A stretch of DNA of 64,000 nt from Pontiella agarivorans (GCF_034531395.1 NZ_JARVCO010000002.1:372001-436000); one strand, 5' to 3'. Shown: positions 52,826-62,311, counted from the stretch's first letter. A program made the numbers and translations. The notes: generated from the letters alone by a model not told the origin.

Positions 52826-54073
52826 ATGAGTTTGCTGATAAAAAATATTGAATTGAACGGGGTTTGCACGGATGTGCTGATTCAGGGAAACCGCTTCGCG
52901 TCTATTGCGCCGGAACTTGAGGCGGAAGGGGCAGAAATTCTGGACGCAACAGGTATGGCGATTATTCCGGGGCTGGTGAATATGCACACCCATGCTTCGA
53001 TGACGCTGCTGCGGAGTTATGCCGATGACCTGCATCTGCACGACTGGCTGAATAATCATATCTGGCCGTTGGAAGCAACGATGACCGAGGAGGATATCTA
53101 TCACGGGGCACGGCTGGCTTGTCTGGAAATGATCAAATCCGGAACGACCTGTTTTGCGGATATGTACTGGCACTTCCACGGGGTGGCGCGAGCGGTTGAA
53201 GAAATGGGGCTGCGAGCGGTACTGTCGTCGGTGTTTATTGATTTGAATGATGAAGCTCGGGCGGAAAAGGAACGAAAACTTGCGGAAAAACTGTACGAAG
53301 AATCAAAACGCTATTCCGACCGGATAGGCTTTTCGCTGGGACCGCATGCCATTTACACCGTGTCCGAGGCCTCGTTGAAATGGGCCAAGGCTTTTGCCCG
53401 GGAAAACGGGTTGCTGTTTCATATTCATCTTTCGGAAACTGAAAAAGAAGTGGCGGACTGTCTGGCGGAACATGGGCTGCGGCCGGTCCAATGGCTGGAA
53501 AAAAACGGGTTGCTGGATGAGCAGACGATTGCCGCGCATGTGGTGCATGTGAACGATGAAGAAATTGAGATTCTGGCCCGCCGCGGGGTGCAGGTGGTGC
53601 ATAATCCGGGATCGAATATGAAACTGGCTTCCGGCAGTTTCCCCGTTCAGAAGATGTTGCAGGCCGGGGTGAAGCTTTCGTTGGGCACCGACGGGGCGTC
53701 TTCGAACAATAATCTGTGTATGCTGGAAGAAATGAAACTGGCTGCACTGCAGGCCAAAGTGGTTCATGGCGATCCCACGTTGCTTCCGGCAAAGACGGTG
53801 TTTGATATGGCGACAGGGAACGGGGCCGCGGCACTGGGGCTTGATGCGGGGGAAATTGCAGAAGGCCGACTGGCTGACTGCGTTATGGTGAATTTGGAAA
53901 ATCCGCGCCTCGTGCCCGGCTACGATCTTATTTCGGATATGGTCTACAGTGCAGATTCATCGTGTATTGATACCGTGATCTGCAATGGGCGGGTGTTGAT
54001 GCGGAATGGACGCGTTGATGGCGAGGAAGAGATCATCGCCGAGGCGCGAAAATATAAAAATAGGTTCCAATGA
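52826..54073 (+). CDS. mtaD: 5-methylthioadenosine/S-adenosylhomocysteine deaminase-like amidohydrolase
   Basis: The 415-residue metal-dependent hydrolase has 'GLVNMHTHASMTLLRSYADDLHLHDWL' near residue 52 (HxH metal ligands), 'SGTTCFADMYWH', 'FHIHLSETEKEVADC', 'AAHVVHVNDEEIEIL', 'HNPGSNMKLASG' and 'LGTDGASSNNNLCMLEEMK' (GTDGxxSNN). These are the MtaD/SsnA-like pattern. Likely role is deamination of MTA, SAH or adenosine in methionine-cycle salvage; exact substrate is uncertain. The stop overlaps a palindrome at 54063-54081. Confidence 0.87.
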   Translation: MSLLIKNIELNGVCTDVLIQGNRFASIAPELEAEGAEILDATGMAIIPGLVNMHTHASMTLLRSYADDLHLHDWLNNHIWPLEATMTEEDIYHGARLACLEMIKSGTTCFADMYWHFHGVARAVEEMGLRAVLSSVFIDLNDEARAEKERKLAEKLYEESKRYSDRIGFSLGPHAIYTVSEASLKWAKAFARENGLLFHIHLSETEKEVADCLAEHGLRPVQWLEKNGLLDEQTIAAHVVHVNDEEIEILARRGVQVVHNPGSNMKLASGSFPVQKMLQAGVKLSLGTDGASSNNNLCMLEEMKLAALQAKVVHGDPTLLPAKTVFDMATGNGAAALGLDAGEIAEGRLADCVMVNLENPRLVPGYDLISDMVYSADSSCIDTVICNGRVLMRNGRVDGEEEIIAEARKYKNRFQ

Positions 54074-54081
54074 CTGGATCC
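54063..54081. repeat. Palindrome GGTTCCA-N5-TGGATCC at the mtaD stop
   Basis: A near-perfect dyad (GGTTCCAATGACTGGATCC) overlaps the last codons and stop of the deaminase gene. It is related to the TTTCCA-N5-TGGAAA group. Confidence 0.5.
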
Positions 54082-54092
54082 CGGGAGGAGGA

Positions 54093-54112
54093 TTTTTCCA
54101 GCCATTGGAACC
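54093..54112. repeat. Intergenic palindrome TTTTTCCA-N5-TGGAACC
   Basis: TTTTTCCAGCCATTGGAACC lies 20 bp past the deaminase stop and 33 bp past the end of the small minus-strand gene, so it is downstream of both. Confidence 0.65.
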
Positions 54113-54145
54113 ACGGGAGAATGTCCCTTATTTTAAAAAATCAGA

Positions 54146-54238
54146 TTAATCAAACGCCACGATGACCATCAGACCGATCATGGCGAGTCCTGTCAAAGCC
54201 ATCGAAACTTCCACTGCAACAATTGACCATGTTTTCAT
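54146..54238 (-). CDS. 30-residue single-span membrane peptide
   Basis: On the minus strand ATG 54238 follows a good ribosome site (cgaggg, 8 bp away) and opens a 30-codon frame ending at TAA 54146. The peptide is MKTWSIVAVEVS then a hydrophobic run (MALTGLAMIGLMVIVAF) ending in Asp. The charge and hydrophobicity fit a single inner-membrane helix. No homologue is recognised. It sits alone between convergent and divergent genes. Confidence 0.55.
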   Translation of the reverse strand: MKTWSIVAVEVSMALTGLAMIGLMVIVAFD

Positions 54239-54381
54239 ATCGATTTTCCCTCGTTCAATTTCAATAGGAATAAGCAAATATTGAGCCAACTTTCTGATTA
54301 GTCGTCCTGAACCCCGTTATCAGCCCGGAAAAGTGCCGGGATGCGGTTTCTGTTCGGCCGGAAAATTCCGGAAAATGCGAA

Positions 54382-54398
54382 TTTCCAGTCCTTGGAAA
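54382..54398. repeat. Intergenic palindrome TTTCCA-N5-TGGAAA
   Basis: A near-perfect copy (TTTCCAGTCCTTGGAAA) 88 bp upstream of the ilvD start codon. Confidence 0.7.
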
Positions 54399-54485
54399 CG
54401 GCTTTTCGCGCCAGTGAAATGCGGTTTAATGGGTTGCATGCGCAGAATAGCCTTTTACACTGGGGCCAACCTCGGAGGGCAATGT

Positions 54486-56177
54486 ATGAGCGCAAAAAAA
54501 TTCGGGAAAGACCAGCGGCTGTATTCATCCACCATCGTCGATGGCGTTGAACGGGCTCCAAGCCGGTCGATGCTTCGGGCAGTGGGTTTTTCCGATGCCG
54601 ACTTTAAAAAGCCGCAGATTGGCATTGCGTCGACCTGGAGTATGGTGACGCCGTGCAATATGCACATCAACCGGCTGGCCGATGAAGCGGAAAAGGGCGT
54701 GGCGGTTGCGGGCGGAAAAGCGGTGCAGTTTAATACGATTTCGATTTCCGATGGGATTTCCATGGGGACTGAGGGCATGAAATACTCGCTGGTTTCGCGT
54801 GAAATCATTGCCGATTCCATCGAAGCTGTCACGGCCTGTGAAGGGTTTGACGGGGTGGTGGCGTTCGGCGGGTGCGATAAAAATATGCCGGGCTGTCTGA
54901 TGGCGCTGGCCCGGTTGAACCGTCCTTCGGTCTTTGTTTACGGCGGCAGCATTAAGCCGGGCAGCTATTGCGGAAAGGATATTGATATTGTCTCGGTTTT
55001 CGAGGCGGTTGGGCAGCACGCCAAAGGTGAAATCAGTTCAAAGGTGCTGACCGAAATCGAACGCTGTGCCATTCCCGGGGAGGGGTCGTGCGGCGGCATG
55101 TATACGGCCAATACCATGGCTTCAGCCATCGAGGCGCTGGGAATGGCCCTGCCGAACAGCTCGTCGCGCGTGGCGGCATCGAAGGATAAACGGGAAGAGT
55201 CGCATGCCGCCGGACGGGCGGTGATGCATCTGGTGGAAAAAAATATTAAACCGTCGGATATTCTCACGCGGACCGCATTTCTCAATGCCATTACTGTGGT
55301 GATGGCCCTGGGCGGTTCGACCAATGCGGTCCTGCATCTGCTGGCTATGGCCCGTGCGGCGAAGGTGCGGCTTAAGCTGGCCGATTTTACCGCCATCGGA
55401 AAAAAGGTGCCGGTGCTGGCTGATCTTAAACCGAGCGGAAAATATGTGATGAATGATTTGGCGCAGATCGGCGGCGTGGCCCCGCTGATGGCCCGACTGA
55501 TGCGGGAGGGGCTTATTGATGGAAACTGCATGACTGTGACGGGGAAAACGCTGAAGCAGAATCTTGCGCTGGTGAAGCCCTATCCGAAAAAGCAGGATAT
55601 TATCCGGCCGATGAACCGCCCGATTAAAAAGGACGGTCATCTGGTGATTCTGAAAGGGAATCTCGCGCCCGACGGTGCCGTGGCCAAAATTTCGGGCAAG
55701 GAGGGGCTTTGTTTTGAAGGCAAAGCCGTGGTGTTTAATTCCGAGGAGCAGGCCCTGAAAAAAATTCTCGGCGGTTCGGTCAAAGCCGGGCATGTGGTGG
55801 TGATTCGTTATGAAGGACCGCAGGGCGGTCCGGGTATGCGTGAAATGCTTTCGCCCACGTCGGCCATTATGGGACGGGGACTCGGCAAAGAGGTGGCGTT
55901 GATTACTGATGGGCGGTTCTCAGGCGGAAGCCACGGTTTTGTGATTGGCCATATTACGCCGGAGGCTTATGTGGGCGGTCCATTGGCGCTGGTGAAAAAC
56001 GGGGATGTAATTTCCATCGATGCGTCGAGGCGTTCCATCGAGGTGAAACTGTCCGCTGCGGAGCTGGCCCGCCGTTCCAAAGCCTGGAAACCGCCGCGTC
56101 CGAAACATAAAACCGGGGTGCTGGCGAAATATGCGAAGCTTGTCGGCCCCGCATCCGAAGGGGCGGTAACCGGCTGA
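54486..56177 (+). CDS. ilvD: Dihydroxy-acid dehydratase
   Basis: IlvD catalyses the third step of valine/isoleucine synthesis and carries an Fe-S cluster. ATG 54486 follows cggaggg and gives 563 residues, the usual length; an upstream in-frame ATG at 54333 would add 51 unconserved residues. Diagnostic blocks are '[14 protein letters not shown]', '[26 protein letters not shown]', '[27 protein letters not shown]', '[15 protein letters not shown]' and '[20 protein letters not shown]'. The cluster cysteines are present. Related sugar-acid dehydratases (EDD, XylD) differ in the CDKNMPG block, so IlvD is favoured. Confidence 0.92.
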   Translation: MSAKKFGKDQRLYSSTIVDGVERAPSRSMLRAVGFSDADFKKPQIGIASTWSMVTPCNMHINRLADEAEKGVAVAGGKAVQFNTISISDGISMGTEGMKYSLVSREIIADSIEAVTACEGFDGVVAFGGCDKNMPGCLMALARLNRPSVFVYGGSIKPGSYCGKDIDIVSVFEAVGQHAKGEISSKVLTEIERCAIPGEGSCGGMYTANTMASAIEALGMALPNSSSRVAASKDKREESHAAGRAVMHLVEKNIKPSDILTRTAFLNAITVVMALGGSTNAVLHLLAMARAAKVRLKLADFTAIGKKVPVLADLKPSGKYVMNDLAQIGGVAPLMARLMREGLIDGNCMTVTGKTLKQNLALVKPYPKKQDIIRPMNRPIKKDGHLVILKGNLAPDGAVAKISGKEGLCFEGKAVVFNSEEQALKKILGGSVKAGHVVVIRYEGPQGGPGMREMLSPTSAIMGRGLGKEVALITDGRFSGGSHGFVIGHITPEAYVGGPLALVKNGDVISIDASRRSIEVKLSAAELARRSKAWKPPRPKHKTGVLAKYAKLVGPASEGAVTG

Positions 56178-56251
56178 TTTTCAATCTCCGGAACTTCCGG
56201 CTTTTTCCGGGCAGGCTCTTCGCCTACGTTTTGTTCAGGAGATCCGTTATT

Positions 56252-56659
56252 ATGAAAGTTGAAGTTTTTGCATTGTGCGATGCCGCGACCGATAACCACG
56301 GTAAGCTGAACCTGCTCGGCACATTCGATCAGATTTATGCGGCCAAACTGCCGGTGGTGCATCCCGCCTGCGCCATTGCGCTGCGGCTCCGGTTCGATAA
56401 AATGGAAGAGGGCCGGCATTCGGTTCGGCTCCAGCTGGTGAATCCCGACGGAATTCCCGTTTTCCAGACCATGGAAGGGGAGGTGAATCCCCGCATGGGG
56501 TCGGATATCGGATCGGTTGCGGTGAATCTGATCCTTAATTTTCAGAATGTGAAATTCAACGAATTTACTGATTACCAGATTAATCTTTCCATCGATGAAG
56601 TGGCTTTGGCTTCGCTGCCGCTGCGCGTGCGGCAGATGCCGCGGGCGACGCCCGCTTAG
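56252..56659 (+). CDS. Small conserved protein, DUF6941-like
   Basis: ATG 56252 begins the conserved start 'MKVEVFALCDAATDNHGKLNLLGTFDQIYA', giving 135 residues; an upstream ATG at 56231 would add seven residues. The pattern matches a widespread small cytoplasmic family of unknown function (DUF6941). No catalytic motif is visible. It lies 74 bp after ilvD. Confidence 0.75.
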   Translation: MKVEVFALCDAATDNHGKLNLLGTFDQIYAAKLPVVHPACAIALRLRFDKMEEGRHSVRLQLVNPDGIPVFQTMEGEVNPRMGSDIGSVAVNLILNFQNVKFNEFTDYQINLSIDEVALASLPLRVRQMPRATPA

Positions 56660-56662
56660 CTG

Positions 56663-56682
56663 TTTTTCCAGGGATTGGAACC
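56663..56682. repeat. Intergenic palindrome TTTTTCCA-N5-TGGAACC
   Basis: TTTTTCCAGGGATTGGAACC lies 3 bp past the DUF6941-like stop, and 67 bp past the end of the convergent AraC-type gene. Confidence 0.65.
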
Positions 56683-56748
56683 ATGCATCGGGCCGTAATC
56701 GGAAACCTCCGAGCTGATGCCGATCTCCTTTTTTTCGGGGTGCCTTTT

Positions 56749-57621
56749 TTATCCCTGCCGGCGTGCGGCCACGGTGAAGGTTTCGGGGGGGATTCCGTAG
56801 ACCCGTTTGAAGACGCGGGAAAAGTGGTAGGGATCGGAAAAGCCCACTTTTTCTCCGACCTGTTTAACCAGAAGGTCGCCGCTGCTGAGCAGGTCGGCGG
56901 CCTTGCTCATTTTCAGACGGGTAAGCAGCTGCAGCGGCGATTCATCGGCAAAGCGTTTGAACAGGCGGGAGAGATAGGCCTGGTCGATGAAGCAGGCCTC
57001 GGCGGCGTTTCCAATGTTTGGAAGATCGAGGTAGTTGCGCTCAATGAACTGCCGGCAGCGCATATAGGTCTGCCAGGCGGGCGAAAAGGCGGCGTCGGCA
57101 TCCATTGCGGTGTCGTCGGCGGTGAGAATCAGCTGGCGCAGCAGCAGGGCGCAGAGGGCATCGCGGTTTCGGCTTTCTGTGTTTCCGGTGGTGATGAGGT
57201 TTTCAAAAATATTCCGAATACGGAACGGGCGCGAAACAAAGAGGGGGCGCCCGCTGAGAAAGGGCGTGGTTTTCAGCAGTTCTTCCAGTGCACGTCCGGT
57301 GAAATCAACAAAGTGCTTGAGCATAGGGTGCTCGGGATCGGTTTCGATCGTATGCGGGGTTCGGGGGCCATAGCAGTAGATGGCACCGGGGCGCAGCGGA
57401 TACGTTTTACCGTCCATGGTAATGCTGCCGCGGCCGGAAGAGACAAATTCAATGGAGTAGAATTTGAAGCTTTTGCGTTTGATCCGGTAGGTGGGAGCGG
57501 TCTGTTCGCGGCCGCCGCATACAACGATTTCGGCGGCATCTTTTTCGGGCGTTAAGTTAAGGTAATAATATTCTCCAGAGTTGACCTGTGTTGAAATGAA
57601 TGGAGCTGTTGCCTTGTCCAT
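56749..57621 (-). CDS. AraC-family transcriptional regulator
   Basis: ATG 57621 gives 290 residues and a conventional N-terminus; a longer frame to 57780 has an unconserved basic extension. Residues 1-150 form a cupin-like sensor ('SIEFVSSGRGSITMDGKTYPLRPGAIYCYGPRTPHTIE'). The last 100 residues have two helix-turn-helices: 'AAEACFIDQAYLSRLFKRFADESPLQLLTRLKMSKAADLL' and 'VGEKVGFSDPYHFSRVFKRVYGIPPETF'. It lies 85 bp downstream of a sulfatase on the same strand and opposite a fucose operon, so it probably controls both. Confidence 0.9.
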   Translation of the reverse strand: MDKATAPFISTQVNSGEYYYLNLTPEKDAAEIVVCGGREQTAPTYRIKRKSFKFYSIEFVSSGRGSITMDGKTYPLRPGAIYCYGPRTPHTIETDPEHPMLKHFVDFTGRALEELLKTTPFLSGRPLFVSRPFRIRNIFENLITTGNTESRNRDALCALLLRQLILTADDTAMDADAAFSPAWQTYMRCRQFIERNYLDLPNIGNAAEACFIDQAYLSRLFKRFADESPLQLLTRLKMSKAADLLSSGDLLVKQVGEKVGFSDPYHFSRVFKRVYGIPPETFTVAARRQG

Positions 57622-57706
57622 ACTGACCGCCAATTCATGGTTTGATGAAGACCGGTGGAATCCGTTCTGAATATTTTGACGAGAGTAAACCGCCCCATGC
57701 GCTTGT

Positions 57707-59230
57707 TTAATGGGTGTTTTTTTTGTTTTTCTTTTTTTTCGGCGGGGATGCTTTGTTCCAGCTCCGAACGGGATCGTCATAGTCGAGCGGATCGTTCAGC
57801 CGGGTGCTTAATGTCAGCAGTTCGGCGTGGAGTTCTTCGATCTTTGCGGCATATTCGGGGTTGGCGGAAAGGTCGTTCATTTCCATGGGATCGGCCTTCA
57901 TGTTATAGAGCCTGTTTTCATTGATGGTTGGGTAGTGAATGAGTTTCCAACCTTTTTTGCAGATCATGCGCTGCAGCCCTTTATAGGCCCCGTAGATTGC
58001 ATCGTAGTGTTGGGTTTCGGTGCCGTTTAATAAAGGCAGCAGGCTTTTAAATTCGACATATTCGGGAGCGGGAATGCCCGCTACTTCAAGCGCTGTCGGC
58101 ATGACATCCTGCAGGTAGATCGGGGTGTCGTTGCTGGCACCGGGTTTGACATCGGGGCCGACAATAAGGAAAGGCACGCGTACGCTGTGATCGTACATAT
58201 TCTGTTTCCCGATAAAACCGTGGTGGCCGACGGCAAGACCGTGGTCGGCGGTGAAGACAATATAGGTGTTGTCGAGTTGGCGGGTTTCTTTCAGGGCCTG
58301 AAGGACTCTTCCAATCTGGTCGTCCATATGAGAGATCAGGGCGAAGTATTCCTGACGGTGAACCTTGACTGCAAATTCTGTGCGGGGGAAGGGGGCCAAA
58401 GCGGCATCCCTCAATGTTTTTCCGCATCCGATTTCATCTTTGAATTCATATTCAGGACGAAAATTTTCCGGAAGTTTGATGCGGTCGAGCGGATAGCGTT
58501 CGATGTATTCCCTGGGGGCCTGGCGAGGGTCGTGCGCGGCATTAAAGGCCAGATAGATAAAGAACGGTTTATCCTGTTTTGCGGCATCTTCGAGGAATTC
58601 AATGCCGTGGTCGGCAACGACTTCACTCCAGTGTTTTCCGCCTTTCCAGTATCCGCCGTTTGACTTATCCCACGGTTTCCAGCCGTTTTTGTAATCGTTT
58701 TCGTCGGCGGGGCGGAAATAGCCGTAATAGCGGGGTTTGGTTCCGTCATCCGATCCTTTGTTCCAGAAGTCCTCCGGCATACCGCCGCGCGGGTCCACAG
58801 CAACATCGAAAACTTCGTTCGGCGGGACACCCACATGCCATTTTCCGGTCATATAGGTTTTGTAGCCCGCCTTCTTCATTTGCTGCGACCACATGTGCTG
58901 TTCGTCTTTTTCGCGGGACATTTTAAAATCGCTTTCCCCGAGCCAGCAGGCATTCCAGACGGAGCGGCCGGAATTGAGCATGGCACGGCTGGCGGCGCAA
59001 ACGGCTCCGTTGTAAGCGCCCATGTTATACGCATGGGTGAAGCTTGTGCCTCGCTCAACGAGTGTGTCGAGGTGGGGGGTATCGATGTCCAGCATGCCGT
59101 GAGCGCCAATGGTTTCATAGGAAAGATCATCGGCGAAGATGAAGAGGATGTTAGGTTTTTCTGTTGCAGCCTGTGCGATGACGGCGCCCAGTATCACGAG
59201 AATGGCGGAGGGTATAATTTTTTTCATCAA
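57707..59230 (-). CDS. Exported sulfatase (formylglycine-dependent, S1 type)
   Basis: The 507-residue protein has a signal peptide (first 21 residues) and an alkaline-phosphatase-superfamily core. Metal ligands are in 'FIFADDLSY' (Asp34-Asp35), and the modified-cysteine motif CAASR is at 78-82 (C-x-A-S-R, followed by 'AMLNSGRS'). Further blocks are 'MTGKWHVGVPP' and 'YIVFTADHGLAVGHHGFIGKQNMYD'. Such enzymes remove sulfate from glycans in the periplasm or outside. The C-terminus is lysine-rich. Gene context (fucose transport and mutarotase) suggests a sulfated-fucose substrate. An FGE/anSME maturase is not in the window. Confidence 0.92.
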   Translation of the reverse strand: MMKKIIPSAILVILGAVIAQAATEKPNILFIFADDLSYETIGAHGMLDIDTPHLDTLVERGTSFTHAYNMGAYNGAVCAASRAMLNSGRSVWNACWLGESDFKMSREKDEQHMWSQQMKKAGYKTYMTGKWHVGVPPNEVFDVAVDPRGGMPEDFWNKGSDDGTKPRYYGYFRPADENDYKNGWKPWDKSNGGYWKGGKHWSEVVADHGIEFLEDAAKQDKPFFIYLAFNAAHDPRQAPREYIERYPLDRIKLPENFRPEYEFKDEIGCGKTLRDAALAPFPRTEFAVKVHRQEYFALISHMDDQIGRVLQALKETRQLDNTYIVFTADHGLAVGHHGFIGKQNMYDHSVRVPFLIVGPDVKPGASNDTPIYLQDVMPTALEVAGIPAPEYVEFKSLLPLLNGTETQHYDAIYGAYKGLQRMICKKGWKLIHYPTINENRLYNMKADPMEMNDLSANPEYAAKIEELHAELLTLSTRLNDPLDYDDPVRSWNKASPPKKKKNKKNTH

Positions 59231-59680
59231 GGGGTCCTTCCTTGTGGGGATCTGAATGAATCTTTTCTGTATTTTTGCGGAAGCATCCTACTTCAAAAAG
59301 TCGGTTTGTGAATCCTAATATATAAGTAAAAAAATCAGGGGGAATGGATCGGGTTTGATGGCTTCTGACTTTTTCGCATTGATTTAGGCCGCTCTTTATC
59401 AGGGTCAAATATAGATAGGAGGTTCTCTGCAAAGGGAATGGTGCAGAAGTGGAATGTTTGCTGATATTTTCTACCTTTTTTCCGTGATTACTTCCCCGGG
59501 GTTAAATAGGGGCATGTTTTTCTGTTAGCTTGGTTTAAGTCAAAAAAGTCCATTACATGGTCAAGTTGGTGCATTGGCGGAATGGAACTGGAACGATACC
59601 TTATATTCTTTATGCGTACGGTGAATACACTGTGCAACAGTTTGAGTGAGTAACGTTAACCAACCCAGAAGGAGGGCGAT
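59231..59680. other. 450-bp divergent regulatory region between the sulfatase and fucose operons
   Basis: No gene is seen. Both outward promoters must lie here. A CCCCGGGG palindrome is at 59494-59501. AGGGTCAAATA (about 59400) and ATGGTCAAGTT (about 59557) share GGTCAA and could be half-sites of an AraC-type protein, which is weak evidence. A strong ribosome site (agaaggaggg) ends the region. Confidence 0.4.
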
Positions 59681-60724
59681 ATGTCCGAAGAACTGAAAAC
59701 TACGTTTGTGATGGCCGAAGACGGTGTTGATCCGAACATTGTTCCGAAAAAGAAACTCAACAACGGAGAAGAAATGCCGGCCATTGGTATGGGCACGTTC
59801 GGGTCCGACCGTTTCAATAACGTCCAGATTGCCAATGCGGTTGTCGGTGCGGCGGAATACGGCCAGCGTGCGTTCGATTGCGCTTCCGTTTATGGCAACG
59901 AAAAAGAGATCGGTGTTGCGCTGAAGACCATTCAGGACGGCGGCGTTCCGCGTGAGGAGCTTTATATCACGTCCAAAGTCTGGAACGATGCACATGACCG
60001 TGTGGTTGAATCCTGCAAACAGTCGCTCAAAGATCTGCAGCTGGATTATCTGGACCTTTATCTGGTTCACTGGCCGTTCCCGAATTTTCATGCGAAAGGT
60101 GTTTCTGTAGATTCGCGTGATCCGAATGCCAAACCGTACATTCATGAAGATTTCATGAAAACCTGGGCACAGATGGAAGAGCTGGTTGAAATGGGCCTCG
60201 TGAAATCCATCGGGACTTCCAACATGACCCAGGCTAAGATGGAACTGTTGCTGCGCGACTGTAAAATCAAGCCGGTTGTGACAGAGATGGAATTGCACCC
60301 GCACTTCCAGCAGACGGAACTGTTCAATTATTACGTTTCCAAAGAAATTCAGCCGATCGCGTTCTGCCCGATTGGATCGCCGACGCGTCCGGACCGCGAT
60401 AAAACCGAAACGGACACGGTGGATATCGAAGATCCGGTGGTGAAGAAAATTGCCGAACGTCTGGGAGTACATCCCGCTGTGGTCTGCATCAAGTGGGCGG
60501 TTCAGCGCGGCCAGATTCCGATTCCGTTCTCCGTTTTCGAGCCGGAATATCGCAGCAACCTGAAATGCGCGCTGCCGGATTATATGACCATCACGGATGA
60601 AGAGATGGCCGAACTGGCGACGATTGATAAAAACTGCCGCCTGATCAAAGGGCAGGTATTCCTTTGGGAAGGCAGCAAAGGGTGGGAAGACCTTTGGGAC
60701 GAAGACGGCACGATTGCCCAGTAG
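59681..60724 (+). CDS. Aldo/keto reductase
   Basis: The 347-residue NADPH-dependent oxidoreductase has the complete AKR tetrad: Asp66 and Tyr71 in 'FDCASVYGNE', Lys99 in 'ITSKVW' and His130 in 'LVHWPFP'. 'GTSNMTQAKMELLL' and 'EMELHPHFQQTEL' follow. It is first in the operon with fucP and fucU. It could reduce lactaldehyde or oxidise/reduce a fucose intermediate. Which of these cannot be read from sequence. The C-terminal 'LWEGSKGWEDLWDEDG' is an extension. Confidence 0.9.
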   Translation: MSEELKTTFVMAEDGVDPNIVPKKKLNNGEEMPAIGMGTFGSDRFNNVQIANAVVGAAEYGQRAFDCASVYGNEKEIGVALKTIQDGGVPREELYITSKVWNDAHDRVVESCKQSLKDLQLDYLDLYLVHWPFPNFHAKGVSVDSRDPNAKPYIHEDFMKTWAQMEELVEMGLVKSIGTSNMTQAKMELLLRDCKIKPVVTEMELHPHFQQTELFNYYVSKEIQPIAFCPIGSPTRPDRDKTETDTVDIEDPVVKKIAERLGVHPAVVCIKWAVQRGQIPIPFSVFEPEYRSNLKCALPDYMTITDEEMAELATIDKNCRLIKGQVFLWEGSKGWEDLWDEDGTIAQ

Positions 60725-60744
60725 TTTCAATCATTAAAAGAAAA

Positions 60745-60768
60745 GGAACCCGGTTGCGGCCGGGTTCC
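60745..60768 (+). terminator. Strong hairpin between the reductase and fucP
   Basis: A perfect 9-bp stem GGAACCCGG, loop TTGCGG, CCGGGTTCC lies 20 bp past the reductase stop. No clear T-run follows, so it may act as an mRNA-stabilising or attenuating stem rather than a full terminator. Confidence 0.6.
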
Positions 60769-60820
60769 GGCCTGTTTACAGCAGAGGGGTTTGTTGCAGA
60801 CATAAAGGAGAGAGTTAGAG

Positions 60821-62311
60821 ATGAGTGAAGAAAAAAAGATACCTGTGGTTCCGAAAGAATATCTACTGCCGTTTATTCTGACGACCATTTGCTTCTCCCT
60901 GTGGGGATTTGCCAATGATTTTACGAATCCGCTGGTGAAGGTATTCGAGCAGGTTTTTATTATTACAACCGGTCAGGCGTCCTGGCTGCAGTTTGCATTT
61001 TATACCGGATATTTCTGTATGGCCCTGCCGGCCGTTCTTTTTATACGCCGTTTCTCCTACAAGTCGGCCATCATGATCGGCCTGACGCTCTATGCGGGAG
61101 GGGCTTTGATCACGATTCCGGCCAGTTTGACGGCACAGTTTGCACTTTTCTGTCTGGCTTCTTATGTCATCACATACGGCCTCGCATTTCTTGAAACGGC
61201 GTGTAATCCGTACATTCTCGCCATGGGGCCGCCGGAGACCGCAACACAGCGCCTGAATCTGGCCCAGTCCTTCAATCCGATCGGATCGCTGATTGGTATG
61301 ACCGTCGCCTCCATGATTCTGGCGCCGAGTCTGCTGGTTACTGAAATTCGGGGGCAAATCAAAGAAGAGCAGCCGGAGCAGATTCAATATCTGATCACGA
61401 ATGAGGCGGAACTGCCTGCCGGAGCTGTCATCAATGCGGAAGAAACCCAGGTAACTCTGGCCGATGGTTCAGTCGTTGATTTTTATAAGGAGGGCCTGCC
61501 GGACTTTAAGACCACGTCCGGTGCGTTGGACGGGGCGATGCCCAATGTTCTTAAAGCAATGCGCGCTTATGCTCCGGAGGAATTCAAGACGGTTCAGCAG
61601 GCAGACCTTGCCAATGTGCGCGGCCCTTATATGGTCATTGCCGGTATTGTATTTATTTTCCTCTGTATTTTTGCGGTCTCAAAAATGCCCGCATTCAGAA
61701 AAAAAGATCAGGAAAAAGATGCGCCGTTCTGGGAGATTTTCAGTGTGCTTTGTCACCGTGCACGGTTTGTGGAAGGCGTACTGGCACAGTTGTTCTATGT
61801 CGGAGCACAGATCATGTGCTGGACGTTCATTATTCACTACGGCATGGAGCAGGTCGGGCTGAGCCTTTCTGAAGCGCAGGGATACAACATTATCGCTATG
61901 ATTATTTTTGTCAGCAGTCGTTTTATCTGCACCTTCCTGATGCGCTACATTCGCCCCAGTGCCATGCTTCTCACCTTTGCAATCGGCGGGTTCTGTTTTA
62001 CTGCCGGCGCGATCTATCTTCCGGGAATGACGGGACTCTGGTCGCTGGTTATGATTTCAGCATGTATGTCATTAATGTTCCCGACGATATATGGAATCGC
62101 TCTGAACGGCCTGAAGATCGAAGAGGCTAAGCTGGGATCTGCATTCCTTATCATGTCGATTGTCGGTGGAGCCGTGCTGACCAAACTGCAGGGGGCGGTT
62201 ATCACGGACTTTGGTGTTCGGACTTCCTTCTGGCTGCCGGCAGGATGTTTTGTACTCATTGCTCTCTACGGACTGCGCTGTATTCTGGCGCATGATAAGA
62301 GCCGGGTTTAA
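60821..62311 (+). CDS. fucP: L-fucose permease (FucP, MFS)
   Basis: The 496-residue inner-membrane transporter begins 'LPFILTTICFSLWGFANDFTNPLVKVFEQVF' near residue 13, the FucP signature with the proton-coupling Asp in ANDFT. It continues 'GYFCMALPAVLFIRRFSYKSAIMIGL' and 'LAFLETACNPYILAMGPPETATQRLNLAQSFNPIGSLIG'. A hydrophilic insert of about 85 residues (about 180-265) in the central loop is longer than in E. coli FucP (438 residues). L-fucose/H+ symport is expected. It is followed by fucU. Confidence 0.92.
   Translation: MSEEKKIPVVPKEYLLPFILTTICFSLWGFANDFTNPLVKVFEQVFIITTGQASWLQFAFYTGYFCMALPAVLFIRRFSYKSAIMIGLTLYAGGALITIPASLTAQFALFCLASYVITYGLAFLETACNPYILAMGPPETATQRLNLAQSFNPIGSLIGMTVASMILAPSLLVTEIRGQIKEEQPEQIQYLITNEAELPAGAVINAEETQVTLADGSVVDFYKEGLPDFKTTSGALDGAMPNVLKAMRAYAPEEFKTVQQADLANVRGPYMVIAGIVFIFLCIFAVSKMPAFRKKDQEKDAPFWEIFSVLCHRARFVEGVLAQLFYVGAQIMCWTFIIHYGMEQVGLSLSEAQGYNIIAMIIFVSSRFICTFLMRYIRPSAMLLTFAIGGFCFTAGAIYLPGMTGLWSLVMISACMSLMFPTIYGIALNGLKIEEAKLGSAFLIMSIVGGAVLTKLQGAVITDFGVRTSFWLPAGCFVLIALYGLRCILAHDKSRV

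Noticed and set aside
54333-54485. 51-codon N-terminal extension of ilvD
   Set aside because: It runs through a palindrome and lacks conservation; ATG 54486 has a strong ribosome site and gives the normal length.
57008-57024. TTTCCAATGTTTGGAAG inside the AraC-type gene, and similar sequences at 14316, 21840, 44551 and 56074
   Set aside because: These fall within conserved coding sequence and can arise from codons such as Phe-Gln and Trp-Lys, so they were not counted with the gap copies.
59561-60730. 389-codon minus-strand frame opposite the aldo/keto reductase
   Set aside because: The plus-strand frame has a complete AKR active site and ribosome site; the antisense frame has only shadow composition.
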